Shown: piece after piece, positions 8,162 through 17,215 of the stretch | How positions within the stretch are numbered: position 1 is the first letter of the stretch | Layout of the letters: every line of letters begins with the position of its first letter | Source: an uncultured Verrucomicrobiota bacterium | GTDB lineage: Bacteria > Verrucomicrobiota > Verrucomicrobiia > Limisphaerales > UBA9464 | Direction: 5' to 3' | Length of the DNA: 35,089 nt | Assembly: GCA_903858835.1 (NCBI GenBank) | Contig: CAIOKD010000176.1 | Coordinates: forward strand, 1 to 35,089 | Position numbers and translations under genes: made by a program | The notes under the pieces: model-generated | Told to the model about the DNA's origin: nothing | Database searches by the model: none | Seen by the model: only the letters and a program-made list of their open reading frames with translations

Positions 8162-10960
8162 TCACTCCCCCCGGATCCAGGCCAACAGGTCGGCCAGGTC
8201 TTGGGGCTTCAGGGCCGACTCGAAACCGGAGGGCATCAGGGAGGCCGACTGCAGGGACAGGCCTCGGATGTCGGACCGCAGGATGGGCTGCTCAGGCACA
8301 CCTGCCTGGCGGATCACCAGGTTGTTGGCGGTCTCGGAGGCGATGAGGCCCGTGAGGGATTCCCCATCGGTGAGTTGCAGCGTCCAAGCCCGATAGCGCG
8401 ACTCGACCGCCTGGTTGGGGTCGAGGATCGCCGAGAGCATCCAGTCGAGCGGCTTGCCGGCCACCATGCCGAGGTCGGGACCCACTTCCTGCCCCTCACC
8501 GCGGAGGCGATGGCATCCGGAGCAGAGGGTCGTGAACTGGGCATGCCCCCGACCGGGGTCGCCCTTCAGGGGCGCGGTCTCGGCCGCGTACCGGGCGATG
8601 ACCTGGGCCCGATCGGCCGAACTCGGCGTCAACACCGGACCGACCGACGCACGGAGGATCTTCTTCCCGGAGCCCAGTTCGGCCATCAGCGGGCTGCCGG
8701 GACGCAGAGAAGTCTGGATGGCCGTGAGGATGAGTTCGTCGCCCGCATCCCGGGCGGCCAGTTCGCGCAGGAGGGGCTCCGCCTGCTCCGCGGGCCATTC
8801 GCCCAGCGTGAAGGCCGCCTGGAGGCGCACCGATGCCTCGGTATCCCGCGCCAATGCGGCCACCGCCGAGAAGATCGCCGGTTCCGAAGGCGCCGAAGCG
8901 AGGCGCTCCGATTGCTCGAGGGCCTGCCTCCGGACTCCCGGATGCGGATCCCCCAGAGCAGCGATCACGGTCGCCGCATCCAGGCCTCCCGGCAACAGCC
9001 CGAGGGTCGCCAGCGCCTGCACACGGACCTGGGGCGGGTGATTCGGGGCCAATCGGCTGCGCAGGCCGGGAATCACCGCGGCGTCGCGCCGTTGGAGCAG
9101 AAGCCGTTGCACCCGGTCCCGCTGCCACCCATTCGGCGAATCCATGGCAGCCACCAGGCCTTGGGTGTCGAGGCGCGTCAGGTCGGGGATCGAACGCCGC
9201 GGGGCGCCCCGAGGTCGGATGCGGTAGATGCGGCCCCGGTCGTCACCGGCCCGCAGGTTCACCCGGGCCTGCATCTCGGCGGAAATCCACTCGGGGTGTT
9301 CCAGCACGAAGCGATACATGTCGGCCACGTACAACGCACCGTCCGGACCCACCTTCAGGGTCGTGGGCCGGAACCAGGGGTCGGTGCTGGCGAGGAACTC
9401 CGACCGCTCTTCACCGGCGGCACGGCGGCTTTGCAGGGCGCTGCCCTGGGCGCTCAACACCTCCTGGTGGAGGACGTTGTGGACCGGCTCGCTGATGAAC
9501 ACCGAATGCGCGTAGGCCGGTCCGAACAGATCGTCGCGGTACGGGGTGGGACTGCAGCCACTGGTGACATGGTTCAGCGACCACGGCTGGTTGGGCCGCT
9601 CCAACGGCGTCGAAGCGGGGAAGGTGCGCGTGGAATCCTCGCGCTGGGCCAGCATGCGGCTCACCCGCTTCACGGCCACCTTCGGGTTGCGGCGCAGGTA
9701 GTGCTCCGGGATCGTGACCTGCCACAGCCAAGCGGGGTTGTTGTTGCCGAACCAGTTTCCCCAGTCGTCGCGGCGGCGACCGAACTGGGTCTGCGCCGAC
9801 ACGGTCTCCATCTCGCCGGTGTCCGGCCGGAGGCGCAGGTCACGCCCACTGATCGACAGGCTCTTGCCGGTGATCACCGACGTCACGGTGCCGCCGCTGT
9901 CGCCATTGGCCAGGTAGAGCCACCCGTCCAACCCCCACTCGAAGCCATTGAAGCGGTGCTGCTGGTTGCCCGCGTTGAATCCGGTGAAGAGCACCCGAGT
10001 GCGATCAGCCCGACCGTCCCCATCCGTGTCCTCGGCATACAGCAGGTCGGGCGCGGTGGCCACCAGCGCTCCCTTGCCCCACGGCATGACGCTGGTGGGG
10101 AACGCCACGTCGGTCAGGAAGGGCACGACCCGATCCATGCGACCGTCGCCGTTGTCATCGTGGAGGACCGTCACGCGGCCCCCGGGCTTGCCCTTGCCGT
10201 CGAGGCCCAGGGGATAGTCGCGCATCTCGACGACCCAGAGGCGGCCCTGGTCGTCCCAGTCGACATGGACCGGGTCGATCACCAGGGGCTCCGACGCCAC
10301 GAGCTCGATCTGGAAGCCCTCGGCCAACCGGATGGATGCCAGTGCCTCGGTCGGGGATTTCGGGGGCGGCATCCGCACGGCGATGAGTTCGCGCGCATTG
10401 AGCCGCTGCGGGCGAGCCGACTGTCCATCGACCGCCGGTCGATCGATGACCAGGGATCCGTCCTCGACGCGGACCGTGGCTCCGACCAGGGAGGGCGGCT
10501 CATCGGGAGCGCCCGTCCGCCGCGCGGCCCGGACGAATTGCGACCACCCCAGGGTCCACCCGAGATGCGGCTGGACGTTCCGATTCCAGAGGTGGATGGC
10601 GTAGTCCTCGGGGTTCGACTGGATGAGGTCCTCGAACCCGTCGCCATTGAGATCCACTCGGCGCAGGCCGGAATCCTTGCCTTGGGCATCGAGCACGGAG
10701 AGGCCCTCAGGCAATTGGAATGCGGCGGGCTGGCCGTCGGGTTTGCGCAAGACGGTCTTGCCCGGCTGATTCACGAGCGTCTCGGGCACGCCGTCGTGAT
10801 TGAAATCCACCGAGGGCGCGAGCACGCCCCCGGGTTGCCGATCCGGAGCAGCACCCTCGGATGCACTTCGCGACGGACCCTGTGCACCGACCTGGAACGT
10901 CGCACACCCGAGCCCGAGGATCACGGCCCAAGCCGGCGCGATGGAAACCCTTCGCTTCAT
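8162..10960 (-). CDS. PVC-type heme-binding CxxCH protein (membrane-bound dehydrogenase/glucose-sorbosone-like propeller, HEAT repeats, C-terminal cytochrome c)
   Basis: GFQIELVASEPLVIDPVHVDWDDQGRLWVVEMRDYPLG; GPDGALYVADMYRFVLEHPEW; HEAT segment; FTTLCSGCHRLRGEGQEVGPDLG. ATG at 10960 overlaps upstream stop (ATGA). Confidence 0.9.
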   Translation of the reverse strand: MKRRVSIAPAWAVILGLGCATFQVGAQGPSRSASEGAAPDRQPGGVLAPSVDFNHDGVPETLVNQPGKTVLRKPDGQPAAFQLPEGLSVLDAQGKDSGLRRVDLNGDGFEDLIQSNPEDYAIHLWNRNVQPHLGWTLGWSQFVRAARRTGAPDEPPSLVGATVRVEDGSLVIDRPAVDGQSARPQRLNARELIAVRMPPPKSPTEALASIRLAEGFQIELVASEPLVIDPVHVDWDDQGRLWVVEMRDYPLGLDGKGKPGGRVTVLHDDNGDGRMDRVVPFLTDVAFPTSVMPWGKGALVATAPDLLYAEDTDGDGRADRTRVLFTGFNAGNQQHRFNGFEWGLDGWLYLANGDSGGTVTSVITGKSLSISGRDLRLRPDTGEMETVSAQTQFGRRRDDWGNWFGNNNPAWLWQVTIPEHYLRRNPKVAVKRVSRMLAQREDSTRTFPASTPLERPNQPWSLNHVTSGCSPTPYRDDLFGPAYAHSVFISEPVHNVLHQEVLSAQGSALQSRRAAGEERSEFLASTDPWFRPTTLKVGPDGALYVADMYRFVLEHPEWISAEMQARVNLRAGDDRGRIYRIRPRGAPRRSIPDLTRLDTQGLVAAMDSPNGWQRDRVQRLLLQRRDAAVIPGLRSRLAPNHPPQVRVQALATLGLLPGGLDAATVIAALGDPHPGVRRQALEQSERLASAPSEPAIFSAVAALARDTEASVRLQAAFTLGEWPAEQAEPLLRELAARDAGDELILTAIQTSLRPGSPLMAELGSGKKILRASVGPVLTPSSADRAQVIARYAAETAPLKGDPGRGHAQFTTLCSGCHRLRGEGQEVGPDLGMVAGKPLDWMLSAILDPNQAVESRYRAWTLQLTDGESLTGLIASETANNLVIRQAGVPEQPILRSDIRGLSLQSASLMPSGFESALKPQDLADLLAWIRGE

Positions 10961-12402
10961 TGACCCAACCGATCCAAGACGTTGCGGGTGATACGTTCGA
11001 CCGCCGGATCGCGGCCGCGGAGCCCATGGGACCAATCGGTGGAGCCGCAGGTGAACACGGTGCCGCCGCGGGTATAGGTCCCCAGCACGGCGTGTCCCTT
11101 GCGCCCGGGCTGCCAGCGTTCGTACCACTCGCAGTCGTCCGGATGCCATTGGGCTGGAGCCGTGGCCAGCACTTCAAAATTCGCCGGCGTCCCGTCGCGA
11201 TGGGTGGGCTGGGGAACCCCGCCCTTCCATTCCAATTCACAGCCGTCGCACTCGTAGCCCACGATGGTGTCTTTGGATCCGAACTGCTCGCCGGCCTTCA
11301 ACGCGGTGCCGGCGAAGACCCAGTGGTCGGGCCGGTGCACATCGAATCCGCCCGAGGCGTCCATGAGCTGGCCATGGCTCTTGTGATAGCCGCCCCACAG
11401 GAAGCCCACGCCGGTCAGCTGGTTCTCGGGCCGCTGGACGAGGTGGTGGCTCCAGAGCGTGGAGAGGGTGGCCTGACTGCCCCGGGCCACGAACACCGGG
11501 TCCTGCTGGACGTTCTGCTTCCAGCAGGTCAACGCCGAGCCGTTGTCTTCGGCGCGCACCTGCCAGCAGCAGGTGTTGCCGCTGAAGAAGGCCACGTTGC
11601 CGCCGTCGCCGATGAACTTCTCGAGGTGGTCGCGCATCGGAGCCGACCAGTACTCGTCATGCCCGACGCTCAAGACCAGCTTGTAGGCCTTGAGGATTTC
11701 CGGGTGAGACTCGAGGTCGCCGTTGGCGGCATATTCCAGGACGTAGCCCTGCGACTCGGCCCACTCGACGAATGCCTGCTCCCAGTTCGGGAACAGCGAT
11801 CCGGGCGGACGCAAAAACGACACTCGGTGCCCCTGGTTGCCGCCGCGGCCATTGTAGGCGTAGAGGCTGAAGCCGCCCCAGTTGTTGTAGGCGTTGTAGG
11901 TGTTCGTGGCGAACTGGAGGAGGATCTTCGAATCGCGGCCGGGCTGCGCGGCGCGGACGATGAAGAAGCATCCGGATTCGGAGACGCGACGGTTGCGCCG
12001 CACGAAGTCTCCCCCGTGGTCCTCGACGCGGAACTGGACCTGGTAGTAGCCCGATTTCCACTGCGGACCGATGGGCACCTTCAGCGACACCGGCCAACCA
12101 CAGCCGTGCGACGAGGCGTTGGCCGGGATGGGTTGGATCGCCCCGGTCTCGGCGGTGCCCTTCCAGACCACGTCCCGAGTCGCGCCCACCCGGGCGATCT
12201 CCACCGAGAACCGCCGTTGGCTGGAGGAGACGTGCAGGGTCAGTTCAGCCCCCTGGGGATAACTCACCTGCCCGGCATATCCCTCGATGTGCAGGTCGGG
12301 GGCGGCGTCTTCAGCGAGGGCGGTGGCTCCGGCCGCGGTGGCCAGGCAGGCCAGGCCGGTCATACGGAGGAAGGGCCGACGACGGATGGGATCAGGGTTC
12401 AT
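10957..12402 (-). CDS. N,N-dimethylformamidase beta-subunit-like domain protein, Tat/Sec leader
   Basis: FATNTYNAYNNWGGFSLYAYNGR, LSVGHDEYWSAPMRDHLEKFIGDGGNVAFFSGNTCCWQVR; RRRPFLRMTGLACLATAAG leader. Confidence 0.78.
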   Translation of the reverse strand: MNPDPIRRRPFLRMTGLACLATAAGATALAEDAAPDLHIEGYAGQVSYPQGAELTLHVSSSQRRFSVEIARVGATRDVVWKGTAETGAIQPIPANASSHGCGWPVSLKVPIGPQWKSGYYQVQFRVEDHGGDFVRRNRRVSESGCFFIVRAAQPGRDSKILLQFATNTYNAYNNWGGFSLYAYNGRGGNQGHRVSFLRPPGSLFPNWEQAFVEWAESQGYVLEYAANGDLESHPEILKAYKLVLSVGHDEYWSAPMRDHLEKFIGDGGNVAFFSGNTCCWQVRAEDNGSALTCWKQNVQQDPVFVARGSQATLSTLWSHHLVQRPENQLTGVGFLWGGYHKSHGQLMDASGGFDVHRPDHWVFAGTALKAGEQFGSKDTIVGYECDGCELEWKGGVPQPTHRDGTPANFEVLATAPAQWHPDDCEWYERWQPGRKGHAVLGTYTRGGTVFTCGSTDWSHGLRGRDPAVERITRNVLDRLGQ

Positions 12403-12438
12403 GGAACGGTGGTCGTGGGAGTGATCCTGGGAAGGCGT

Positions 12439-14772
12439 TCAGGGCTTGGGCCAGCGCAGGTGCTTGTGCAGGAAATCGAAGGTGCCTTTGCCGTGAATGG
12501 TGTGGGGTCCATCGAAATATTCGATCTCGGTGCGGTCGCCCAAGCCCAGTTTGACGTAGTTTCGTCGGGTCTTGGCGTACTCGTAGGCCACCCACTCGTC
12601 GGGCGCGACGCCGTCATCGTGACCGCGCTCCACCATGAAGGGCCGGGGGATCATGAGCCAGCTCAGCTCGGCGTAGTTGAAGGTGTTGCCCAGGTTGAAC
12701 TCGGGCATGTCGTACTCGCCCCAGTACAGGTAGCTGTAGGACGACCGCGCCGAAACGTTCTTCCAGATCCATTCGTTGTAGTCGGCCGAGCAGATGCTCA
12801 GGCAATAGCGGTCGATGACCTGCGGGATGCGCATGGCCGTCTTGCCGCCATAGCTCAACCCATAGAAGGCCATCCGGGACGGGTCCACGAACTCCTGCGA
12901 CGCCAGCCAGTCGAGGATGACCTCATGCTGCCGGTGGATGAAGGACCAGAGGGTGAGCTTCAGCGGTTGGGCCTTGCGGAGCACCTGGCGGAATCGGTTC
13001 TCGCCGATGTAGCAGTTCTGGGGAGCGAAGCTCACGAAGCCTCGCTCGGCCAATCGCCACGCATAGGTGTGGTAGGCCCCGTGATCGATGCGCGGATCGG
13101 CCACATCGGTCGGTCGGCCCTCAAGCCCGTGCTGGCACACCACCACCGGGCGCTTCTCGCCCGGCTTGAGTCCGTGGGGGACCACGAGGATGCCATAGGC
13201 CACCACGTCAGGGTGCACGTCGAGCTGGACCTCATAGGCGACGATGCCGTTGGTCTCGATGAGCCGGCGCGTCCGCGGCGATGGCGGGAGCGAGGCGGGC
13301 GGAATGGTCCCGAGGACCTCATTCAACAGGTGGTCCCGGTAAGGGCGGGCGCTCCGGGCGAAGGTTTCGGCATTCTTGCGATCGGCCTTCTTCCAGAAAT
13401 CAGCCCGCGTGAATTCGGCCTCGCGCATCAGCCACTGGGTGTCCTCGAGGATCTGCGAATATTGCCGCAACTGGCGTGCGGTGTTGTCGGGCAGGGTTCC
13501 GGTCAACGAGACGGTGCCCGACGCGGAGGGCGTCCCAGAAAGACCCAACCGGTCTCCGAAAGCTTCCAACGCATCGTCATTGAAGAGCTCCTCGGGCTGG
13601 GCCGCGACGAGCTTCCACTGGTCCACCCCCGGAACCCCGTTCAACCAGGCACCGGCCTGTTCCAGCACCTGACGTGAAACCTCGGGATCGGGGCGCCCCA
13701 ATCGGCCGGGCGCGGCTCCGTTGTGGGACTGACCCGGTTGGGCCGGGTACTGGGTCTCAGGATAGCGCCCGCCCACCCAGACCAGGCCCCGCGGGGCGAT
13801 GAGTCCGGCGATCTCGCCCGCGCCGAACTGGTCGGTCAGGGACCACACATTGCGGTAGATCGGCTCGTCGTGGAGGCGCGGGTTCACGTGGTATCCGCTG
13901 ACCGCCGTGACCTCGATGCGGGGATCCAGGGCTCCGGCCATGCAGGCGACGAGGCCTCCCTCGCCATAGCCGATCACCCCCACCGGAGTGCGCCCACCGG
14001 AGGTCGGCTTCTGAGATTCCAGCCAATCGACCGCCGCCAAGACCTTCTGGATCTCGTAACCCTGGAGTGTGCGTCCCATCTCGTAGGAGGCCCGCCATAG
14101 CACCTCACGCTGCGACTGTTTGAGTTTGCGCACCCCGGGCAGCCCGCTGTGCGTGTCGGACCGGTCTACCAGGGCCGGGATCAACACCCGGCATCCCCGC
14201 TCGGCCAACCAGCGGGCGAACTGGTCCGACTCGGGCAGGCCCGGCTGAAGACCGGCGATCTGCTCCGGCGTCTGGTCGGCATCGGCCAGGGCCACCACCG
14301 AGGCTTTGGGCTCGCCCTCGGGTACCAGCATCAAACCCTCGGCCTCGACCCCTCGGAAGACCGACCAAGTGACCGTCAGGGCCTTGAAACCACGACCGCG
14401 ACCCACTTCAGCTGGGTTGCCCGAAACGCCGCCCGTCACCGGGGCCGAGACCTTGAGCAGGGCCGGCGCACGACGGTCCACCACGCCCAGGAGGCGGGCC
14501 AATTGCTGGCGGTTGGTCTCGATGGATCGCACATAGGTCTCGGGCGAGGCTAGGTCCCGATGCCAATGACGGGCCCGGGCGGCCGGCGCGGCCTCCAGAA
14601 CGCGGTCGAGGTACCGGTCGATGCCCCCGACCAGGGCGTGGGCCAGATCACCGGTCTGGGTCAGCGGACGGGTACCGGGCAGGACCTCCGGCGCCGGCTC
14701 GGCCACCGCGAGGACGGGGACCAGCAGGACCGACAGCAGGCGTGACATCAGGGTCGGGAGGCGAGGTTTCAT
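12439..14772 (-). CDS. Double alpha/beta hydrolase (acetyl-xylan-esterase/dienelactone-hydrolase-like), secreted
   Basis: Two hydrolase-like halves: N half VGVIGYGEGGLVACMAG (no Ser in the elbow), C half MAFYGLSYGGKTAMRIP (GLSYG) and DGPHTIHGKGTFDFL. Signal peptide MKPRLPTLMSRLLSVLLVPVLAVA. Confidence 0.82.
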   Translation of the reverse strand: MKPRLPTLMSRLLSVLLVPVLAVAEPAPEVLPGTRPLTQTGDLAHALVGGIDRYLDRVLEAAPAARARHWHRDLASPETYVRSIETNRQQLARLLGVVDRRAPALLKVSAPVTGGVSGNPAEVGRGRGFKALTVTWSVFRGVEAEGLMLVPEGEPKASVVALADADQTPEQIAGLQPGLPESDQFARWLAERGCRVLIPALVDRSDTHSGLPGVRKLKQSQREVLWRASYEMGRTLQGYEIQKVLAAVDWLESQKPTSGGRTPVGVIGYGEGGLVACMAGALDPRIEVTAVSGYHVNPRLHDEPIYRNVWSLTDQFGAGEIAGLIAPRGLVWVGGRYPETQYPAQPGQSHNGAAPGRLGRPDPEVSRQVLEQAGAWLNGVPGVDQWKLVAAQPEELFNDDALEAFGDRLGLSGTPSASGTVSLTGTLPDNTARQLRQYSQILEDTQWLMREAEFTRADFWKKADRKNAETFARSARPYRDHLLNEVLGTIPPASLPPSPRTRRLIETNGIVAYEVQLDVHPDVVAYGILVVPHGLKPGEKRPVVVCQHGLEGRPTDVADPRIDHGAYHTYAWRLAERGFVSFAPQNCYIGENRFRQVLRKAQPLKLTLWSFIHRQHEVILDWLASQEFVDPSRMAFYGLSYGGKTAMRIPQVIDRYCLSICSADYNEWIWKNVSARSSYSYLYWGEYDMPEFNLGNTFNYAELSWLMIPRPFMVERGHDDGVAPDEWVAYEYAKTRRNYVKLGLGDRTEIEYFDGPHTIHGKGTFDFLHKHLRWPKP

Positions 14773-14980
14773 GGCGGGAGGAAGCGTGCGTGAACACCAC
14801 CCCGCAGGGGCGAAGACGACCTTCGGGGAAATTCGGGCCAAATCCTGACGCCGCGATGCCCAGGACTTCAAGCCACCGTTCCCGGTCCGCAGCCACGGCG
14901 ACGCCGGGGTCGATGCTATCCCCCCGGATCGACCTCGAGAAGCGGGTTGCGCGCGGAGCCATTCCAGCTATCCGTCCGTC

Positions 14981-15739
14981 ATGCGACGTTGGATTGCCAC
15001 CCTGTCCCTGATGACCGTCTGGCTGGGCCTGTCCGGAATCCGGACCTCGGCCGCGGACAGCGCTCCCGCCACGCCTCCCGCACCGGCGAAGGAGCGGGCC
15101 TCCTCTTCAAACCCCTCGACACTGCGCCCCAAGAAACCCGCCATGACTCCGAACTCCCCGACCCAGTCCTCGGCCCCGTCCACGATCCCCGCTGGCGGAT
15201 CCGACCCGGCCTCGTCGACCAACGCCCCGACCGGCCATGCCGGCACCCCGGCCCTCGAGACCGTGTACCTGGCCGGCGGTTGCTTCTGGGGCATGGAGGA
15301 CATCCTGCGCAAGATCCCCGGAGTCCGGGAAACCCAGGCGGGCTACACCGGCGGATGGCTGCCCAACCCGAAGTACGACGACACGCACGACAGCAAGTCG
15401 GGTCACGCCGAATCAGTGAAGGTGGTGTTCGATCCCAAGACCCTGTCGTTCGAGGAACTGCTTGAGAAGTGGTTCTTCCGCATGCACGACCCCACCACGC
15501 TCAACCGCCAAGGCAACGACGTGGGCAGCCAATACCGGTCAGCCATCTTCGTCTTCAATGAGACCCAGAAGAAGACCGCCGAGACCGTGAGGGCCCGGGT
15601 CAATGCCTCCGGCAAGTGGAGGCGCCCCGTGGTCACCGAGATCACCACGGCCTCGATCTGGTATCCGGCCGAGGCCTACCATCAGAAATACTTGGTCAAG
15701 AACCCGGGCGGTTACACCTGCCACTTCCTGCGGGATTGA
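14981..15739 (+). CDS. msrA: Peptide-methionine (S)-S-oxide reductase MsrA with signal peptide and long Pro/Ser/Thr linker
   Basis: VYLAGGCFWGMEDILRKIPGVRETQAGYTGG (GCFWG), HAESVKVVFDPKTLSFEELLEKWFFRMHDPTTLNRQGNDVGSQYRSAIF. Confidence 0.95.
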   Translation: MRRWIATLSLMTVWLGLSGIRTSAADSAPATPPAPAKERASSSNPSTLRPKKPAMTPNSPTQSSAPSTIPAGGSDPASSTNAPTGHAGTPALETVYLAGGCFWGMEDILRKIPGVRETQAGYTGGWLPNPKYDDTHDSKSGHAESVKVVFDPKTLSFEELLEKWFFRMHDPTTLNRQGNDVGSQYRSAIFVFNETQKKTAETVRARVNASGKWRRPVVTEITTASIWYPAEAYHQKYLVKNPGGYTCHFLRD

Positions 15740-15764
15740 ATGGGCCCGGCCGTCGGTCGCCGCT

Positions 15765-16970
15765 TCATGGCCAGGGACTCGAGTGCTCGATGCCGGACCG
15801 CTTTTCCTCCATGAGCCGCTGGACGATGGCCGCCAGGGCCCGCACCGCAGCCCCGGCCCGACCGCCGGGAGGTTGCTGGTCCTCGGGATGCCCCCCGAGG
15901 GCGGCCGCCACTGCGGATGCGGTTCCGGGACGTCGCTTGAGCCGATGGGCCGCCACGATCCTGAGATCGATCGACGTCTGCTCCGGATGCCAGTCTTCCT
16001 GAGCCCATAGCCGGGCCGCGAAATCACCCCAACCTGCCAACCGGTCCCCGGACCGGAGGAAGGACGTCCAGGCCAACCTCGCCTCGGCGACGGATCGACC
16101 CGTCAGCAGGGTTTCCCGGGGAACTCCCAGGTGTTGGTGCGCTCTCGGAGCCAAGGGCCGCCTCGGTGCCAAGAACGCCTCGAAGGTCTCCCCCGTCGCC
16201 GGCCGCATCGCCACCCAGTGGAGCAATTCCGGGGATCCGGGCACCGGGCTGTCGCGTCGGTGAGCGTTGGCCTCCCCGGCGACCACGACCAGATGCGGCC
16301 AAAGTCCGAGCAGGTCGGGCATCGCTGAGCTCTCCCACCAGGGATCGGCACCCTTCAACCGTCGGCGGGGCGGCCCCGTTCGGGCGGCGGTCGCGGCGAT
16401 CTGACGGTCGACCATCGCCTCGAAGGCCCGGAGCAGCGGGGCGAAACGATCTTCGCCACCTTCCCAGGCGGCGAGCACCTCGACCACCGCTTCCACTGTG
16501 GCCACGCAGTGGAGATCCGGTTCGCGGCGGATGCGGTAATTGCCCGGCTTCCGGGGCATGAACCCGATCCGCGGCAGCTTCGCCAACGCCGGGTTGAGCG
16601 CCATCATCTTGCGTGCCTGAGGCCACGTCCCGTCGATGATGAGCAGCGTCTCGGGCGGGCGGTCCAGGGCGTCCGGCGCCACCGCCCCGTCGCCCGGAAA
16701 GAGCAAGGCCGTACCGGGACGGGCGAGCAGCGCCTCGATGCGGGGGTGGCCTGCGAATTCGATCCCCTCGTGGAGTTCGCTGCGGGAAAGCCCCAGATGG
16801 GCGATGCGGGCCGTCCCAATGGCCACCCGGGATTCGCGCGGGTGCTGCAGGAGCACCACCCGGGTCGCCGTCTCGACCGGCGTGAGATTGGCACACCAGC
16901 AGGCCGAGGCCGGACGACGGCATCGGGGGCAGTTGGGACGGGCCGTGGGGGCTTCGAAGGGGACGGGCAT
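15765..16970 (-). CDS. DTW domain-containing protein (tRNA-uridine aminocarboxypropyltransferase family) with C-terminal extension
   Basis: RPNCPRCRRPASACWCANL zinc-finger-like N-term; LLQHPRESRVAIGTARI; LLIIDGTWPQARKM (DxTW); IRREPD. ~190-aa C-terminal extension not part of the DTW domain. ATG at 16970 chosen; ORF is open to 17201. Confidence 0.88.
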   Translation of the reverse strand: MPVPFEAPTARPNCPRCRRPASACWCANLTPVETATRVVLLQHPRESRVAIGTARIAHLGLSRSELHEGIEFAGHPRIEALLARPGTALLFPGDGAVAPDALDRPPETLLIIDGTWPQARKMMALNPALAKLPRIGFMPRKPGNYRIRREPDLHCVATVEAVVEVLAAWEGGEDRFAPLLRAFEAMVDRQIAATAARTGPPRRRLKGADPWWESSAMPDLLGLWPHLVVVAGEANAHRRDSPVPGSPELLHWVAMRPATGETFEAFLAPRRPLAPRAHQHLGVPRETLLTGRSVAEARLAWTSFLRSGDRLAGWGDFAARLWAQEDWHPEQTSIDLRIVAAHRLKRRPGTASAVAAALGGHPEDQQPPGGRAGAAVRALAAIVQRLMEEKRSGIEHSSPWP

Positions 16971-17215
16971 GGGAGCCCGGTGGACCCGCGGCCACCGGAG
17001 AGCGAAAGGAACCATGCGGCGGGGCATCCGAGCAAGTAGTGGGTCGAAATCCGTCCACCGGCTTCCCGAGTGCATCCAACCACCGCCAGAGGCTGCATCC
17101 CCCAGGTGGATGGACCCCGCCCGATCGACCCAGCGGAGGATCCGAGGGTCCCGTTTTGATCCAGGGATCCCGGATTCCGTTCGCCACCGACCGCCACTCA
17201 CCCCATATTGCGAAG

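Noticed and set aside
8201-10963. 920-aa plus-strand ORF opposite the PVC cytochrome gene
   Set aside because: Shadow ORF typical of GC-rich DNA; low-complexity R/G/H/V-rich translation, while the minus-strand frame has clear domain motifs.
10861-13677. 938-aa plus-strand ORF opposite the DMFase-like and hydrolase genes
   Set aside because: Spans two confident minus-strand genes and lacks any recognisable motif; antisense shadow.
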